From Salminus brasiliensis (taxonomy: Eukaryota > Chordata > Actinopteri > Characiformes > Bryconidae): a stretch of DNA of 64,000 nt. Shown here in pieces: positions 35,655 to 47,770 of this stretch. Both the position numbers and the translations under genes were made by a program. Numbering within the stretch: the first letter of the stretch is position 1; every line of letters starts with the position of its first letter. The stretch is from the NCBI RefSeq assembly GCF_030463535.1, contig NC_132900.1, positions 27,441,956 to 27,505,955 of the forward strand, given 5' to 3'. The notes under the pieces are model-generated. The model did not search any database. It was given only the letters and a program-made list of their open reading frames with translations, and was not told where the DNA came from.

Positions 35655-35905
35655 TCACTGAACGGCCACTTTATTAGAAACCCCTGTCTTGTAGCTCCCC
35701 CATTGCTGGTGACTGCAGCCCATCTGTTGATGCACTGCTTGTGTTAGCCGTACGGTAGTCCTTCATGAGTAGTTCGTTTCTGACCGCAGAACTGCTCCTG
35801 GCTGGATATGTTTGGGTGGTGGCCCACTCTCAGCCCAGCAGTGACCTTTTCACCAATCAGGTGGGCCCCATAAAGAGGCCCCTCAGTGGCAGTAGAAGGT
35901 ACTAA
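35655..35905. mobile_element. MITE family C fragment
   Basis: Terminus 'cggccactttattagaaacc' at 35675 followed by 'gcagcccatctgttgatgca'. The same two motifs in the same order occur at 37655. The distal end is lost. Confidence 0.7.
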
Positions 35906-35924
35906 GTGAAGAAGCATCACTCCT

Positions 35925-36382
35925 TACTCTTCTTTCTTTCTCCTCCTCATTCTTCCTATCTCACCCTGTCTCTCTTCCTCACTTCTTGTCCCCTCTCTCT
36001 GTCTTATCTCTCTCTCTCTCTCTCCCTCACTCCCTGTCCTATCTCCCCCTACTTCTCTCTCCCTCGCTCCTTCCACCTCCTTCTGTCTCGTCCTCTTTCG
36101 TCCCTCCCTCTCCCTTATCTCGTTTATCGCTCTCTAGCTGTCTCTCCTCTCTCCCACTTCTCTCTTTCTCCCTCTCTCTTCCTTATCCCCCCTCTCTCTT
36201 TCACTCGTTCCCCCTCTTATTCTCCCCGTCTCTCTCCTCCACTCTCCCTCTTTTACTCTGTCCTTCCCCCTTTCTTTCACTCCCTCTTTCTTCCCCTCTC
36301 CTTATTCTCTCTGTCTCTCTCTCACTCCTTCCCCCTCCCTCATCCACCCTTCTTTTTTTATCTCTCTCTGTCTCTCTCTCAC

Positions 36383-36424
<42 letters not shown>

Positions 36425-36631
36425 ACTTCCTGTCTCTCTCCCCTCTCTTCTTTCTCCTTCTCCCTTCATCACTCCTTCCCCCTCTTTTTCTCTCCCTCCC
36501 TCTCCCCTCCTCTTATACTCCCCCTTTCTTCTTTCTCTCTCTCACCCGTTCCCCCTCCCTCATTCTGCCCCCTCTCTCTCTCTCTCCCTCCCTCTCTCCT
36601 CCTCCTATTCTCCCCCTCTCTTATACTCCGC

Positions 36632-36672
<41 letters not shown>

Positions 36673-36881
36673 ATCACTCCCACTTACTCTCGCTCTCACT
36701 TCCTCTCTCTCTGTCTCTTTCACTTTCTGTCTCACATACTTCCCTCTTCATTCCTGTCTCTCTCTTCCTCTCTTTCTCTCTCTCTGTGTCTCTCTCACCC
36801 ATTTCCCCTCCCTCATCCTCCCCTCTTTCTTTATCTCTCTCTCTCTCCCTCTCCTCCTTCTCTCTCCCTATCACTCCCCCT

Positions 36882-36917
<36 letters not shown>

Positions 36918-36960
36918 TTATGTCTCCTATACTCTCTCTTTCACTTCCTATCTCTCATCC

Positions 36961-37007
<47 letters not shown>

Positions 37008-37128
37008 TTATGTCTCCTATACTCTCTCTTTCACTTCCTATCTCTCATCCCCCTCTTCTCTCTCTATCTCCCTTCCTCACTCCTTCCCCCTCTTCCTTTC
37101 TCTCCTCTCTCTCTCTCTCTCTCCACTA
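35925..37128 (+). repeat. 1.2 kb polypyrimidine (CT/CCT) tract
   Basis: The largest simple-sequence block of the window: pyrimidine-rich plus strand with pure (CT)n cores near 36390, 36640, 36880 and 36970. A ~100 bp segment ('ctcactttatgtctcctata' and onward) is duplicated at about 36911 and 37003. The 400-codon Ser/Leu frames are artefacts. Confidence 0.93.
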
Positions 37129-37381
37129 GAGCGATCACTCCATCAGTGTGAGCTCTTAGTAACCATGGTAGCGGGCTCCTCACAGTGAGCTTGAGTGTCA
37201 CAGTTATAAACACACACTCCTCCTGCCTCCGGACCCAACCGGGGGCTTTATTACACTCAATCAAGCCCAGCCCCCCCGTCCCCATGGCCCCACCAGCCCC
37301 GCCACCGCAGTTTGTTAGTTAACATCTCGCTCGGCCACCTAGAGTGAAATTCCGAATGTAAATAAGACGTTATCTCGAAGA

Positions 37382-37407
37382 GTCTTGTGTGTGTGTGTGT
37401 GTGTGTG
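37382..37407. repeat. (GT)n microsatellite
   Basis: About 13 GT units. Confidence 0.93.
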
Positions 37408-37654
37408 AGGAGGGGGGTGGAGAAGGTAATGAAATTCAGCCTGTCTCACGATTCATTCTCCAGAAATCAGCTCTGATTTAGTCTGAAGCCTCGGCGTAGC
37501 ATGACTCAGCACAGGCTTCCGATATCCACACAGCTCCGGCGCGGCAGTGATTCCAGGCCGCTGATTCACAGAAGCATCTTTCATTAGCCTGATTAACCTG
37601 ATTAGCTCCCGTAATCGCTTCAAGAGATAATAACCACATCAACTGCATAAACGC

Positions 37655-38100
37655 ACTCCTGCACTGACTGGCCAATTTATCGGAAACCCCTCCCTTGTAG
37701 CTCCACCTTGCTGCTGTACAGTTACAGACTGTAGCCCATCTGTTGATGCACAGTGTGTGGTGGCCATCCGCCAGCTTTCATCATGAGTGGCCGTTTCTGA
37801 CCACACAGCCGCTCGTGGACACCCTTCCGACCTAGCTGTGACACGGAAGACATGACCGATACACTCGCACAGACGCCACACACACTGCCATGTCAGTGTC
37901 CCCGCAGTGCTGAGAACGCCCCACCACCTACCACAACTATTATCTGGTCAGCAGCGGTCCTGTGGTCAGAGACTGACCAAAAATGCCAAAAATGAGTTGG
38001 GTAGCAGGCAGCTGACCACCTGCATGGCAGCACACATGCCGCAGTCTGTAACTGTATACCCATATAGTGGACAGCCTCATTAAATGGCCAGTGAGTTTGA
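37655..38100. mobile_element. MITE family C, full-length copy
   Basis: Left end 'actgactggccaatttatcg' and right end 'attaaatggccagtgagttt' are imperfect inverted repeats. The interior has 'tagcccatctgttgatgcac' and 'cagtgtccccgcagtgctga'. It is about 445 bp and non-coding. This family's terminus appears to be the source of the minisatellite at 26105-26950. Confidence 0.72.
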
Positions 38101-38109
38101 TGTAATTCT

Positions 38110-38520
38110 GCTGTCAACTGTATACAGTATGTTGACAAAGGTTTTGGGACACCTGCTCATTGCATTGCTTCTACTGAAATCGTGGGTATTAAAAAAAGAG
38201 TCCATCCTGCTTCTGTTGGAGTAACTCTATGTTGGAGTCTCTACGTTCCAGGGAAGGCATTGTACTAGATTATGCAGCATTGCTGTGAGGATTTGATTGC
38301 ATTCAACGTGTACTTGGTTTTTGTGTCATGCTATTCCCCTTACACAGGCCACACCCATTGCCTGAACCACATGGAACATTTTCTGTAGTGAGAATGACAT
38401 GGGAAAAAAACTTGGTGCCAATAAGTGCAAGTCCTATTCTATTGGCAGTACTTTCTACATGAACATGAACCAATTGGCACCATGCCTAATGGCAGGCATG
38501 GGCTAGAGGCTAGAGTCACT
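38110..38520. mobile_element. MITE family A copy ending ~130 bp before XKR4 exon 3
   Basis: Left terminus 'tgacaaaggttttgggacac' at 38132, then 'gttggagtaactctatgttg', 'ctattggcagtactttctac' and 'ggcaccatgcctaatggcag'. Several internal segments are missing or rearranged. Confidence 0.65.
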
Positions 38521-38649
38521 TTTGGTCGATGTAGTGAGCCACGAAGTGCATTGTGGGAGATTATAGTGCCCTATAAAACACCCGAGTCGTCCCAAAGAAA
38601 GTTTATCTCACTTGTGTCCTTGTGCTTGTGCTCTCCCCTTCACTTCCAG

Positions 38650-39605
38650 GAATGACGGCGGCGGCCTCTTTGGTCTCCCTGGCCTGGGCGCTGGCCTCCT
38701 ACCAGAAGGCCCTCCGTGACTCGCGCGATGACAAGAAGCCCATCAGCTACCTAGCGGTCATCATCCAGTTTTGCTGGCACTTCTTCACCATCGCGGCACG
38801 AGTGGTGACCTTCGCCCTCTTCGCTTCGGTGTTCCAGCTCTACTTCGGTATCTTCATCGTGCTGCACTGGTGCGTCATGACCTTCTGGATCGTGCACTGC
38901 GAGACCGAGTTCTGCATCACCAAGTGGGAGGAGATCGTCTTCGACATGGTGGTGGGCATCGTCTACATCTTCAGCTGGTTCAACGTCAAGGAGGGCCGCA
39001 CGCGCTGCCGGCTCTTCATCTACTACTTGGTCATCCTGCTGGAGAACGCGGCGCTCAGCACCCTCTGGTACCTGTACCGGATCCCGGCCAGCACCGACGC
39101 CTTCGCCGTCCCCGCGCTCTGCGTCATCTTCTCCAGCTTCTTGACGGGCGTGGTCTTCATGCTCATGTACTACGCCTTTTTCCACCCCAATGGGCCGCGC
39201 TTCGGACGCTCCTCCAGCCTCACCCAGCTCGATGAAGCCTCAGCTGCTTTCGCCATGCCTTCGGAGGGCGCCACCAACTCCTTGCGTTCCAACCGGGGTG
39301 GCACGCTGGCGCGGGACGCCGACCGCGAGGCCAAGTACGGCACCGAGCGAGACGGGTGCGTGCCTGTCTTCCAGGTGCGCCCAACAGCCCCGTCCACGCC
39401 GTCGTCCAGGGCGCCGCGGCTGGAGGAGACCGTGATCAGGATAGACCTCTGTCGGAACCGCTATCCGGCATGGGAGAGGCACGTTCTGGACCGCAGCATA
39501 CGCAAGGCCATCCTGGCCATCGACTCCTCACCCACGCCCCCTAGGCTGCAGTACAAGGACGACACTCTGGTCCAGGAGCGTCTGGAGTACGAGACCACGT
39601 TGTAG
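38650..39605 (+). CDS. XKR4: XKR4 exon 3 (terminal coding exon)
   Basis: Encodes the last 317 residues after a split Gly codon: six or so hydrophobic segments and the cytoplasmic tail. Segments such as '[20 protein letters not shown]', '[20 protein letters not shown]', '[20 protein letters not shown]' and 'FVPALCV'-like membrane stretches match the remembered human protein closely. The tail ends RLQYKDD...ERLEYETTL followed by TAG at 39603-39605. The acceptor is cacttccag (38641-38649). The tail between about 39200 and 39340 is the least conserved part. Beyond it, [20 protein letters not shown] (39342 onward) is conserved; an aspartate here could be the caspase site needed for scramblase activation in this family, but that is inference. 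Codons are strongly G/C-ending, which explains long antisense open frames over the exon. Confidence 0.97.
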
Positions 39606-42600
39606 CTCACGCTGTGGAGACACACACACACACACATGCTGACCCACATAGATTAGCATCCATTAACAGCAGGACTGTGGCAATAACATTATTACTAGTG
39701 GAGTGTACTGTAGAGGTGGTGCGTAGCGTCCAGCCCAGCTCAGCTCAGTCCAGCTCATGATGTTGATTGTCATGGACTGGAAAAGGAAAAAGACAAACCG
39801 AGAAAAAATGGACGACCGAGGAAAATAAGGAACAGCGTATCTGTTGGTGGAAGGATGCTTGTAATCTTTTTTAAACTGTACGACTTTTTTGGTTCCATCG
39901 GTTTGGATTTCTTGTCCCCCTTCCCCCCCTTGTTTTTATTACTCGTGTCTCGTCAGGGAATATATTGTTTTTTTAGGACCTCTTGTAACTGGTCCCGTCC
40001 ACTAAGGTCCATTTCCTCCTCGGCGTTGTACAGGTGTCTGGATATCACCACCTTTAAACACTACAGGCCATTCAAATTTGATGAATGCAACACTTCTCCA
40101 CTGGCTTCTACTGACTTCGACAGGTCCTCCTGGTCAATGCGCTTAACGTCCATTAAAAAAAAGGCCTTGCGTCCACCAGTCGTTCACGCATCAGTGGATC
40201 GAAAACCGCGTTGACGCGACTAGACATGGCTACCTGTCGTGCTGGAGGAAACAGGAGGGCAGCGTCTCCATGGCGACAAAGCTCACGGAGACAGAACGTC
40301 CTTGTCCAGGGTGCTGAAACCCGCAAACATCAGCAAAACCTCTCCCAGTGCCAAAAACCTGGAGCCCACTGGACTCCACAGTGGACCGCGAGTCTCTGCC
40401 ACTAAACTGTATATAATTGAAAAAAAAAAAAGAAAAACCAGGGCAGCATTTCAATCATCTACTTGAATCCTGTATAAAAACAAACAAACAAACAAACATA
40501 AAATATACAAAGGAAAAAAAACACATACACAGTCGCCACTTGCTGAAAGGAAGCCACAATGTCCGTCCTCTTCTCTCCTGAAGGAGACACCAGGCCAAGA
40601 AAACTCTTTCTGGCAGCTCGGCCCGATGGCGGTCTGTGGCCGAAACGGATCTGTGTGGTCCACAAACACACAAACACACACACATACACATTTGTACTCA
40701 TATGTCCATAGATGTACTTATAAGAATGTGTGCTTATAAATACGTCTAGAGAATACATACCTGTGGACATAGAAGACGCAACCTATTGACACACACTTAC
40801 ACATTACATACTACACACACACTCACACACACACACACTGAGCAATCTACAGCAGCATCAGCGGTCACTAAGTGGAGCCAGGATGAACTTCAGCCTCCAG
40901 AAAGATTAAAGATACAGTGTTGGTTCTGGAGACGCTGCTCAGCAGGGGCGAAGACCACCGTCCTGCATAGTTTATTACTTTCTCCAGAGGGCCCAAAGTG
41001 GCCAAGAACCACCTACTTGGGTCCGATGGGGCTGTTAGACTGACATGCCAACTAGCAGATGACGGATCACAGTATTCAGTGCTGGATGTGCAGCAGAACA
41101 TTGCACTGCATTCGCATTTGATTGCATTCACAAGAGCTAGGTGAGGTTGGATGGAACCCTCCCTATAGCCAATGCTTAGCACTGGGCAAGGTGACCCTAG
41201 ACTCATGTACGGCTGCCAAGGAGTTCCTGCTGGCAGTGCTTTTCTCTGATGAATATACAATATGTGCGGTTAAATAGGTGCACCTGAACTCCTTGTACCC
41301 CGTACGCAGGCCTACGCTTCAGGCGTTTATTTAACTGCACAACTCTCTCATAGTTTCATAGACCCTAAAATTTAACCTTGAGGGACTCCACATAGTATGC
41401 CAAACTATTACATACAAATTCATAGCAGCTTCTGCTATAATAACAGGATTACTAACTGAAAAATAAATCGAGGGTTCGAAAGGTTAAAGCAGCATTATGT
41501 GAGAATTGGTAATTCTTGCGCTTGGGCTCCCCCTACAGTCAGGAAGTGTAATTCACGCTGTTAGCCACACCTTAAGTACACATGCATTTCTGGGCAAGCT
41601 GAGAGATACAGAAGCATCACTAGCAAGGAAAGGTAAGGAGTAGTATTACAGGATTTTACACAGACGTTATGCTTCACCAAAGTAACACAGTGCAGACAGC
41701 AGCGGCCGAGCCGCAATATAGCCACGACGTAGACGTTGCTCTCCCTATCCCAGGTCAGAGAAACCCTTTTTAGCACAATGATTTGAAGCTGTTACTGTAA
41801 GGCAAAAATGCTACATAGTGTCACTTTAATGCCACGTGGTTTGAGGACGTTTTGATACCCGTGGTTCAACGCAGGGTGGGCTCATTAAAAGGAATACCCC
41901 AGCCTTTTTTAACCTGCACCTGTAGCATCCCGTCGACTGCCACAGGCACCGACTCAACTGGTCGACTCGCTGACTCAAGACACACTTCTAATAGAAGCCA
42001 GTGAGCAGATGCTGAAGCAAGGGGCACCGTATGCCGCGGATAGCAGGCAGAGATGAGGTGGAGTATTCCTTTAATGAGTCTCTGAGTTGAGTCAGGCGTG
42101 CCGGAGCAGGGTAAACACTAAAACGCAGGGCAGGTGTGTGCCAGCTTGAAGCAGGGCAGGGCTGCATCAATAGCATCCCTGAAAGCAGTCTCGGTGCTCT
42201 GAACTCAGCTCCAGGCGCTAGAGCGTCTCCAGAAATGGAACACTGTATCTTTAATTCTGCCAAAAGCATCCTCTCTATATCAGAAAGGGGAAAAGGAACA
42301 AAAAAGGACAACAACATTCCCATTTTTCCTTTTTTTGTTTTTTTCGGTTGTAGGTTGCAAGTGCTTCTTACTGTCTTTCGTGTAGGGAATCAGAAGACAC
42401 GTCGGCGGAGGCATGCAGAGACGAAACAGTACGACAAGCACACGGCTTGAGCGCGGCGGGAGAATCTGTCCTTTATTTTGTTGCACTCACACTGGGGCGG
42501 TGGGGACGGAGGGGGAGGGGGAGGGCGGTACTGTGCAAGTTTGATGCTCTTGATGTGCCTGTTGTGAATTGTTGAAAATCTATCTCATCGTCACGTGGGT

Positions 42601-43473
42601 TTGGGATGGACTGTGTGGCTAAGCGTGATTGATTTGGGGGGGGGTTTGCATTGTTTTCGGACAGTTTTGTACTTCTGCCTTGTTTGGTCGGCTTCGGAAA
42701 GTGTACTTTTCATTGTTTATCTTGTAGTTTATGGATTTCGAAAGTGTTCTTGGCTCATTACACTGCAACCACACATTCGGCCTGCGCTGTATGCTGTGAA
42801 GGTTCGATTTGCAAGTCTTTTGATTCGATTTACGAGACTTTAAAACCCAAGCACATTTATTTTATCAAATTTTTTTGGGAATTGTAGCTCAAATATGTTT
42901 AGAAAGCCTCCCTACTTTAAACGCAATACTTTCAACCTGATTTCTATCTGTTGTGCCTGCAATCTACACCTGATTACCACAGACCATAACAGACAAAGCA
43001 GACAAAAATGCAATAGCCATGTGCTGAAGCAAGTGCCCATTGACTTTTAATGTAAATGTGCTTTTAGCTAATGCAATTTTTGCTCGTTTCTGAGCACAGG
43101 ACACCTGTCGAATTTATTGCCTGTGGTAATGGACTGCATGCGACAGGCGTTGTCGGATAGAGATTATGTTGAAACATGCTGAAGTATTCCTTTAACTTCA
43201 TGGTCTGCCGAAGCACTTTTTTTTTTGGAGGATGTTTCGGAAACTGCAGCTTTGAAAATCTCCCCAGTCTCCTGAAAAGGAATCCTTTGAGCCTGATCTC
43301 AATCTGGTGCATCTGCAGTGTTAGCTCAATTACCCAGACAGTAACTACTCGCAACAGTAGTACTAGGACAGTAGTTATAGATGCTGAGAACACCTCTGCA
43401 AGAAGCCAGTGCGCAGATGCTAGTGTGTTTTGAGAAGGAACCCGTGCTTGGTTAAATGCAAAACCACATTTAC

Positions 43474-43866
43474 AACGATCAGCCATAATATGAAATATTT
43501 ATTAGGTCCACCTTGTGCCGCCACAACAGATCTGACCCCTTGACGCATGGACTCTACAAGGCCTCCGAAAGTCTGCAAGTTGCAAGGTGGGGCCTCCATG
43601 GGTCGCATAAAGAAGCCCTGTTGTCCTTCCTTGGAGCACTTTTGGGAGGTACTGACCACTGCATATCGGAAACACCCTACAAGACCTGCCTGGTGTTTTG
43701 GAGATGTTCTGACCCGGTCGTCTAGCCATCACAACTGTGGATCAGATTCTTCAGACTCTTCAGACTGTTCACTTGCTGCCTAATATATCCACCCCTTGAC
43801 AGATGCCACTGTAGAGGAAGATATTTAGAAAATTAGTGGTACTAATGTTATGGCTGGTCGGTGTAA
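43474..43866. mobile_element. MITE family B, full-length copy
   Basis: Left end 'acaacgatcagccataatat' and right end 'atgttatggctggtcggtgt' form imperfect terminal inverted repeats about 390 bp apart. The interior contains 'aggtccaccttgtgccgcca' and 'ccttgacagatgccactgta'. It has no coding capacity. Confidence 0.72.
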
Positions 43867-46554
43867 AGCATAACATAGTCAGTGCTGAAGTGCTAAAGCA
43901 AGTGCCCATTGACTTCTAATGTAATTGTGCTTTTAGCTAATCGGTTTTCCGCTCTTTTCTCAGCACAGGGACACGTGTTGAATTTACTGTCTGTGGTAAA
44001 TGACTGCATGCGACAGATGGGTCAGATAGAGGAAATATTGAGGCCTGTTGAAGTATTCCTTTAACTTCATGGCCTGTCATAAATGTAAACTTCTATCCAG
44101 TCTCAATACTCTGCAGTATCTTCTGGCGCAAATAGTAATCAATCATAGGCACAGTCATAGGCCCACGAAACGTCCACCGGACTGCTGGAGGTTCATTGCG
44201 ATTGGCCCACCCATTGTTTTCGGACCAAATATCCTTCTTAGCACTTACTTAAAAAGAGGCAAAGCACAAGGACCTGAAGAATTCCAAGAATTCAAGAATT
44301 CGCACACAAGGCTCTGAATCCAGAATCGGATCTGATTGGGATCTGGAAGCTCATAAATAATGCATATGCTCATATTTTTATTTCGGTGTCACCCTGAACA
44401 CACCGCCTCCTGCGCAGTTGTGTATTTGATCAGGCGATGTGTCGTGATGTCAACAGTAGATAGGATCTGTTTTCTCAGTCTGTTTGTTTTTTGGGTTTTT
44501 CGCCTTGTTTTATCGCCTCTCCTGCAGCCGCTGGATCTCGTTGACCTGCTCCTGTCAACAGCAATCACCAACACCTCCGAGCAGGTGTTGACTGTTGTTT
44601 ACGTTTCACTATATAATCTCTCCCACGTCCCCTTAAACGTCCCCGCATGACAGCGCTACAGAAACCGCAGATTGGCATACCACCCTTTAACCCATTAAAC
44701 TCTCGGCTTATTATTCCTTTAATAACCCTTTAAACCTTAAAGGAGAAGTTTGGCAAACATTTCAACGAACAGGACTGACCACTGACCTCAGATGCAGTCG
44801 ATCGGTCAGGACATGTTTGAGTTTGATTGATCTGTGCTTCTTTAGTTTAGAACGGGAGGCGCTACGCTAATGTCGCTAACAAAGACTGGACTTAGACTGT
44901 CACCAATCTCGTGTCCGATTAGGGCCACCAGGGGCCCTAAAACATATGATATCTCTTAATTGATTGCATATATGATTTATTTTCTCTCGATTTATATATT
45001 CACAACGTTAATTTACAAGTTTTTATGTTTTTTAATTCATTTTGATTAATTGACATTAGGTAGGATGCCGCTTAGGTAGCGCCCCCCGGTGTTCGGAAAG
45101 GATCCTGAAAAGGCTCAATAAAGGGTGTAGAACTTGGCATGAGGTCAAGCTAATGTATCATCACATTATAATGGCACCATTCTTTCCAACCTGACTAGCT
45201 TCGATTAGCTAGTCAACCTCCTCAACACAGTGCATTTGATAGCATGGCATTTTAAAACCCACCTCCAGTTATGAATAACTGACGAAATATTGACGAATAT
45301 ATGATTAGTTGGCGTATTTTCACGAAAACAGAGTTGTGCACTACAGTTTCTTGGGGTTTCTTTTGCTAACATTCTGTGAAGCTAGTCCAAAGTAGCATTG
45401 ATACCACTCACCAGGTGCATGACCCAACCCACTAGTTACAACTATGTTGCTGCTGTCGCGCAAAAACCACATAACTCTACTCTTATGCCGTTTTTTTTTA
45501 CTTTTTTTTTTTTAAACCATTTAAATCTGGCCGTTGTTTTTAACATTTTCTCAGATTTTCATGACAAACAAACCAACAAAAATGCTCCCAATTGCTCCGA
45601 TTTCTTTGTACTTAGACTTCCATTTAAAGTCATTTCTTTATTTTTTTTTTTGTCTGTCGCCTGTCCAAAAGTTGCCATTTTTGTGATACAAGGTTTTTGC
45701 ACGACAGGGAAAATACTACTGTACTGTATCATGTAGAAGGCATACGATAATAGCTGACTCTAACACATTAGCTTTGCAGCAGAACTAAGCTATACGCTAA
45801 CGTTTAAGCTAACTTTATTTTGCGCTTCCAGTCGTATCTTTCTATTTGGGTTTTCCTTAAGCAAATAGCTCCATCTGCCACCATTGTATTCCTTTCTGGG
45901 AAGACTAGAAATTGTACAGATAACCTACCTCAACACGGTCCAGTAAACGGAGTGCCCAGCGCCTGTCGAGCTAAGGGGATGGGTGGCTAATTTTGCTAGG
46001 CGAGGGGTTCTCCTGTTTACGCCCAGCTCATCAGAAAGGCAGTTCAAACCCAGGATTTTCAGATACTTCACACTCAATAAAGTGATGAAATGAATGGATT
46101 TGATTCAAACGTCGGGATTCGGACATTATTTTCTTACTTTGGGCAGTAGCTGTGTTGCAGGAGCTGTGGTTTACTCATGTGGAGGTGGCCTACACGTCTG
46201 AATCAAGTACATTCAGCTCGTCACCTTTTTTTTGGTGTACCAGCAAGCCGCAGCCGCCCGGAAGACCGGTTCCATTCATACTGCAAAACCATGCAAGCTG
46301 CTTCTATGAGTTTTGTTTGCCTTAAAGAAAGTTGGCCTTTATTTACGTTCTTTTTCAGTTTGGGGGTGTTTCTTTCGCTTGCTTTTTCGTATCCTAAAGA
46401 AGCCCACTGCTGACCTCTGTTCCCAAAGAAAATGATGCATGGCTACCATAGATACTTAGGCTGGGTTCATGGCTTAGGTGGCCTTCAGCCTTCTAACATG
46501 GCGGATAAGAAGGCCGTAAGATTCTGCTTTTGTACATAACTCTTTATTTTACAG

Positions 46555-46775
46555 AGGTTACAGAGGTTAGCTTGGATTGCCAGACAGCCAACACGCTTCT
46601 AGGAAAGTGGCAGGTTTCCAGCTCCACCACACCAACTAACAGGCGCCTGTGCTGGCCAACATCGCTTAAGAGTAATGAGGGGAGACAGCGCCATCTACCC
46701 ACCCGGAGAGAGCACGGCCGATTGTGCTCTCTTGGACTCCGGCTCTTAGACCACTGAGCCAGTCTGAGCCTTCAA
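46555..46775 (-). mobile_element. Degenerate tRNA-derived SINE
   Basis: On the minus strand a Pol III A box (TGGCTCAGTGG, 46761-46751) is followed by 'tctaagagccggagtccaag' and a body with 'gcacaatcggccgtgctctc' and 'ggccagcacaggcgcctgtt'. The B box is missing or destroyed, so independent transcription is unlikely. It lies antisense to the presumed XKR4 3' UTR. Confidence 0.65.
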
Positions 46776-47094
46776 TTTTTATATCGTTTATAATTTCAGA
46801 GTCCTGCATGTCTGTGGGGGCCTCACGTTAAGTGTGAGATCTGCCCCGATTGTCAAGTCTGTTCAGATTTCCGAAATCCTGCAGTGTGTACCAGTGTGAC
46901 TTTCTTAAAGTGTGGGTATAAGATAGCCTAGTTAAGCCTAGAGGTAGTAAGGCCTAAAAATGAGATCATTCAGTTGTAGCACATGAGTTCGCAAACTGCG
47001 TGAATGAGATAATACAGTCATAGCCACAACTTAGAAAGCACAAGGTAATGAAGTCATAGTCATAAGAATGAGATGATTCTCTGAGATTCAATTG

Positions 47095-47770
47095 AGATGA
47101 GATGATGTGGCTATGACTTAGTGAGGGTAGCTATGGCTTTGGTAAGGTGTGAGAATGAGATATTTCAGTTGTGGCTATGGCTTAGTAAGGGTAGCTATGG
47201 CTTTGGTAAGGTGTGAGAATGAGATATTTCAGTTGTAGCTATGCCTTAGAAAGGGTAGCTATGACTTTAGTAAGGCGTGAGAATGAGATATTTCAGTTGT
47301 GGCTGTGGCTTAGTAAGGGTATCTATGAAATAGTAAAGTGGGAGAAGGAGATATTTCAGTTGTAGCTGTGGCTTAGTAAGGGTAGCTATGACTTTAGTAA
47401 GATGTGAGAATGAGATATTTCAGTTGTGGCTATGACTTAGTAAGGGTATCTGTGAAATAGTAAAGTGGGAGAAGGAGATATTTCAGTTGTAGCTGTGGCT
47501 TAGTAAGGGCAGCTATGACTTTAGTAAGGTGTGAGAATGAGATATTTCAGTTGTGGCTGTGGCTTAGTAAGGGCAGCTATGACTTAAGAATGAGATATGA
47601 ATGAGAATGAGACTTAAGAATGAGATATTTCAGTTGTGGTTGTGGCTTAGTAAGGGTAGCTATGACTTTGGTAAGGCGTGAGAATGAGATATTTCAGTTG
47701 TGGCTGTGGCTTAGTAAGGGTAGCTATGACTTTGGTAAGGTGTGAGAATGAGATATTTCAGTTGTAACCA
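47095..47770 (+). repeat. 64 bp-period minisatellite in the presumed XKR4 3' UTR
   Basis: 'gagatatttcagttgtggct' recurs with a 64 bp step (for example 'tatttcag' at 47161, 47225 and 47289), about ten copies. Each unit reads 'gtgagaatgagatatttcag', 'ttgtggctgtggcttagtaa', 'gggtagctatgactttggta' with minor variants. One copy near 47585 contains a short internal duplication. Confidence 0.93.

Larger units (their letters stand above)
24769..38649 (+). other. XKR4: XKR4 intron 2
   Basis: A 13.9 kb phase-1 intron with donor gtaaca and acceptor cttccag. It has no convincing extra exon. Most of it is repeat: MITEs, a TIR-derived minisatellite, three kilobase-class pyrimidine/purine tracts and a Tc1 relic. 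Segments at about 25345-26100, 32345-33140 and 37130-37650 look unique but show no recognisable function. Confidence 0.9.

Noticed and set aside
35906..37188. Two overlapping ~400-codon frames over the 1.2 kb CT tract
   Set aside because: Same artefact; two frames are open together and both consist of Ser/Leu/Pro only.
38751..39185. 144-codon antisense frame over XKR4 exon 3
   Set aside because: Shadow of a GC-ending-codon exon, acidic and low complexity; the sense frame matches XKR4 throughout.
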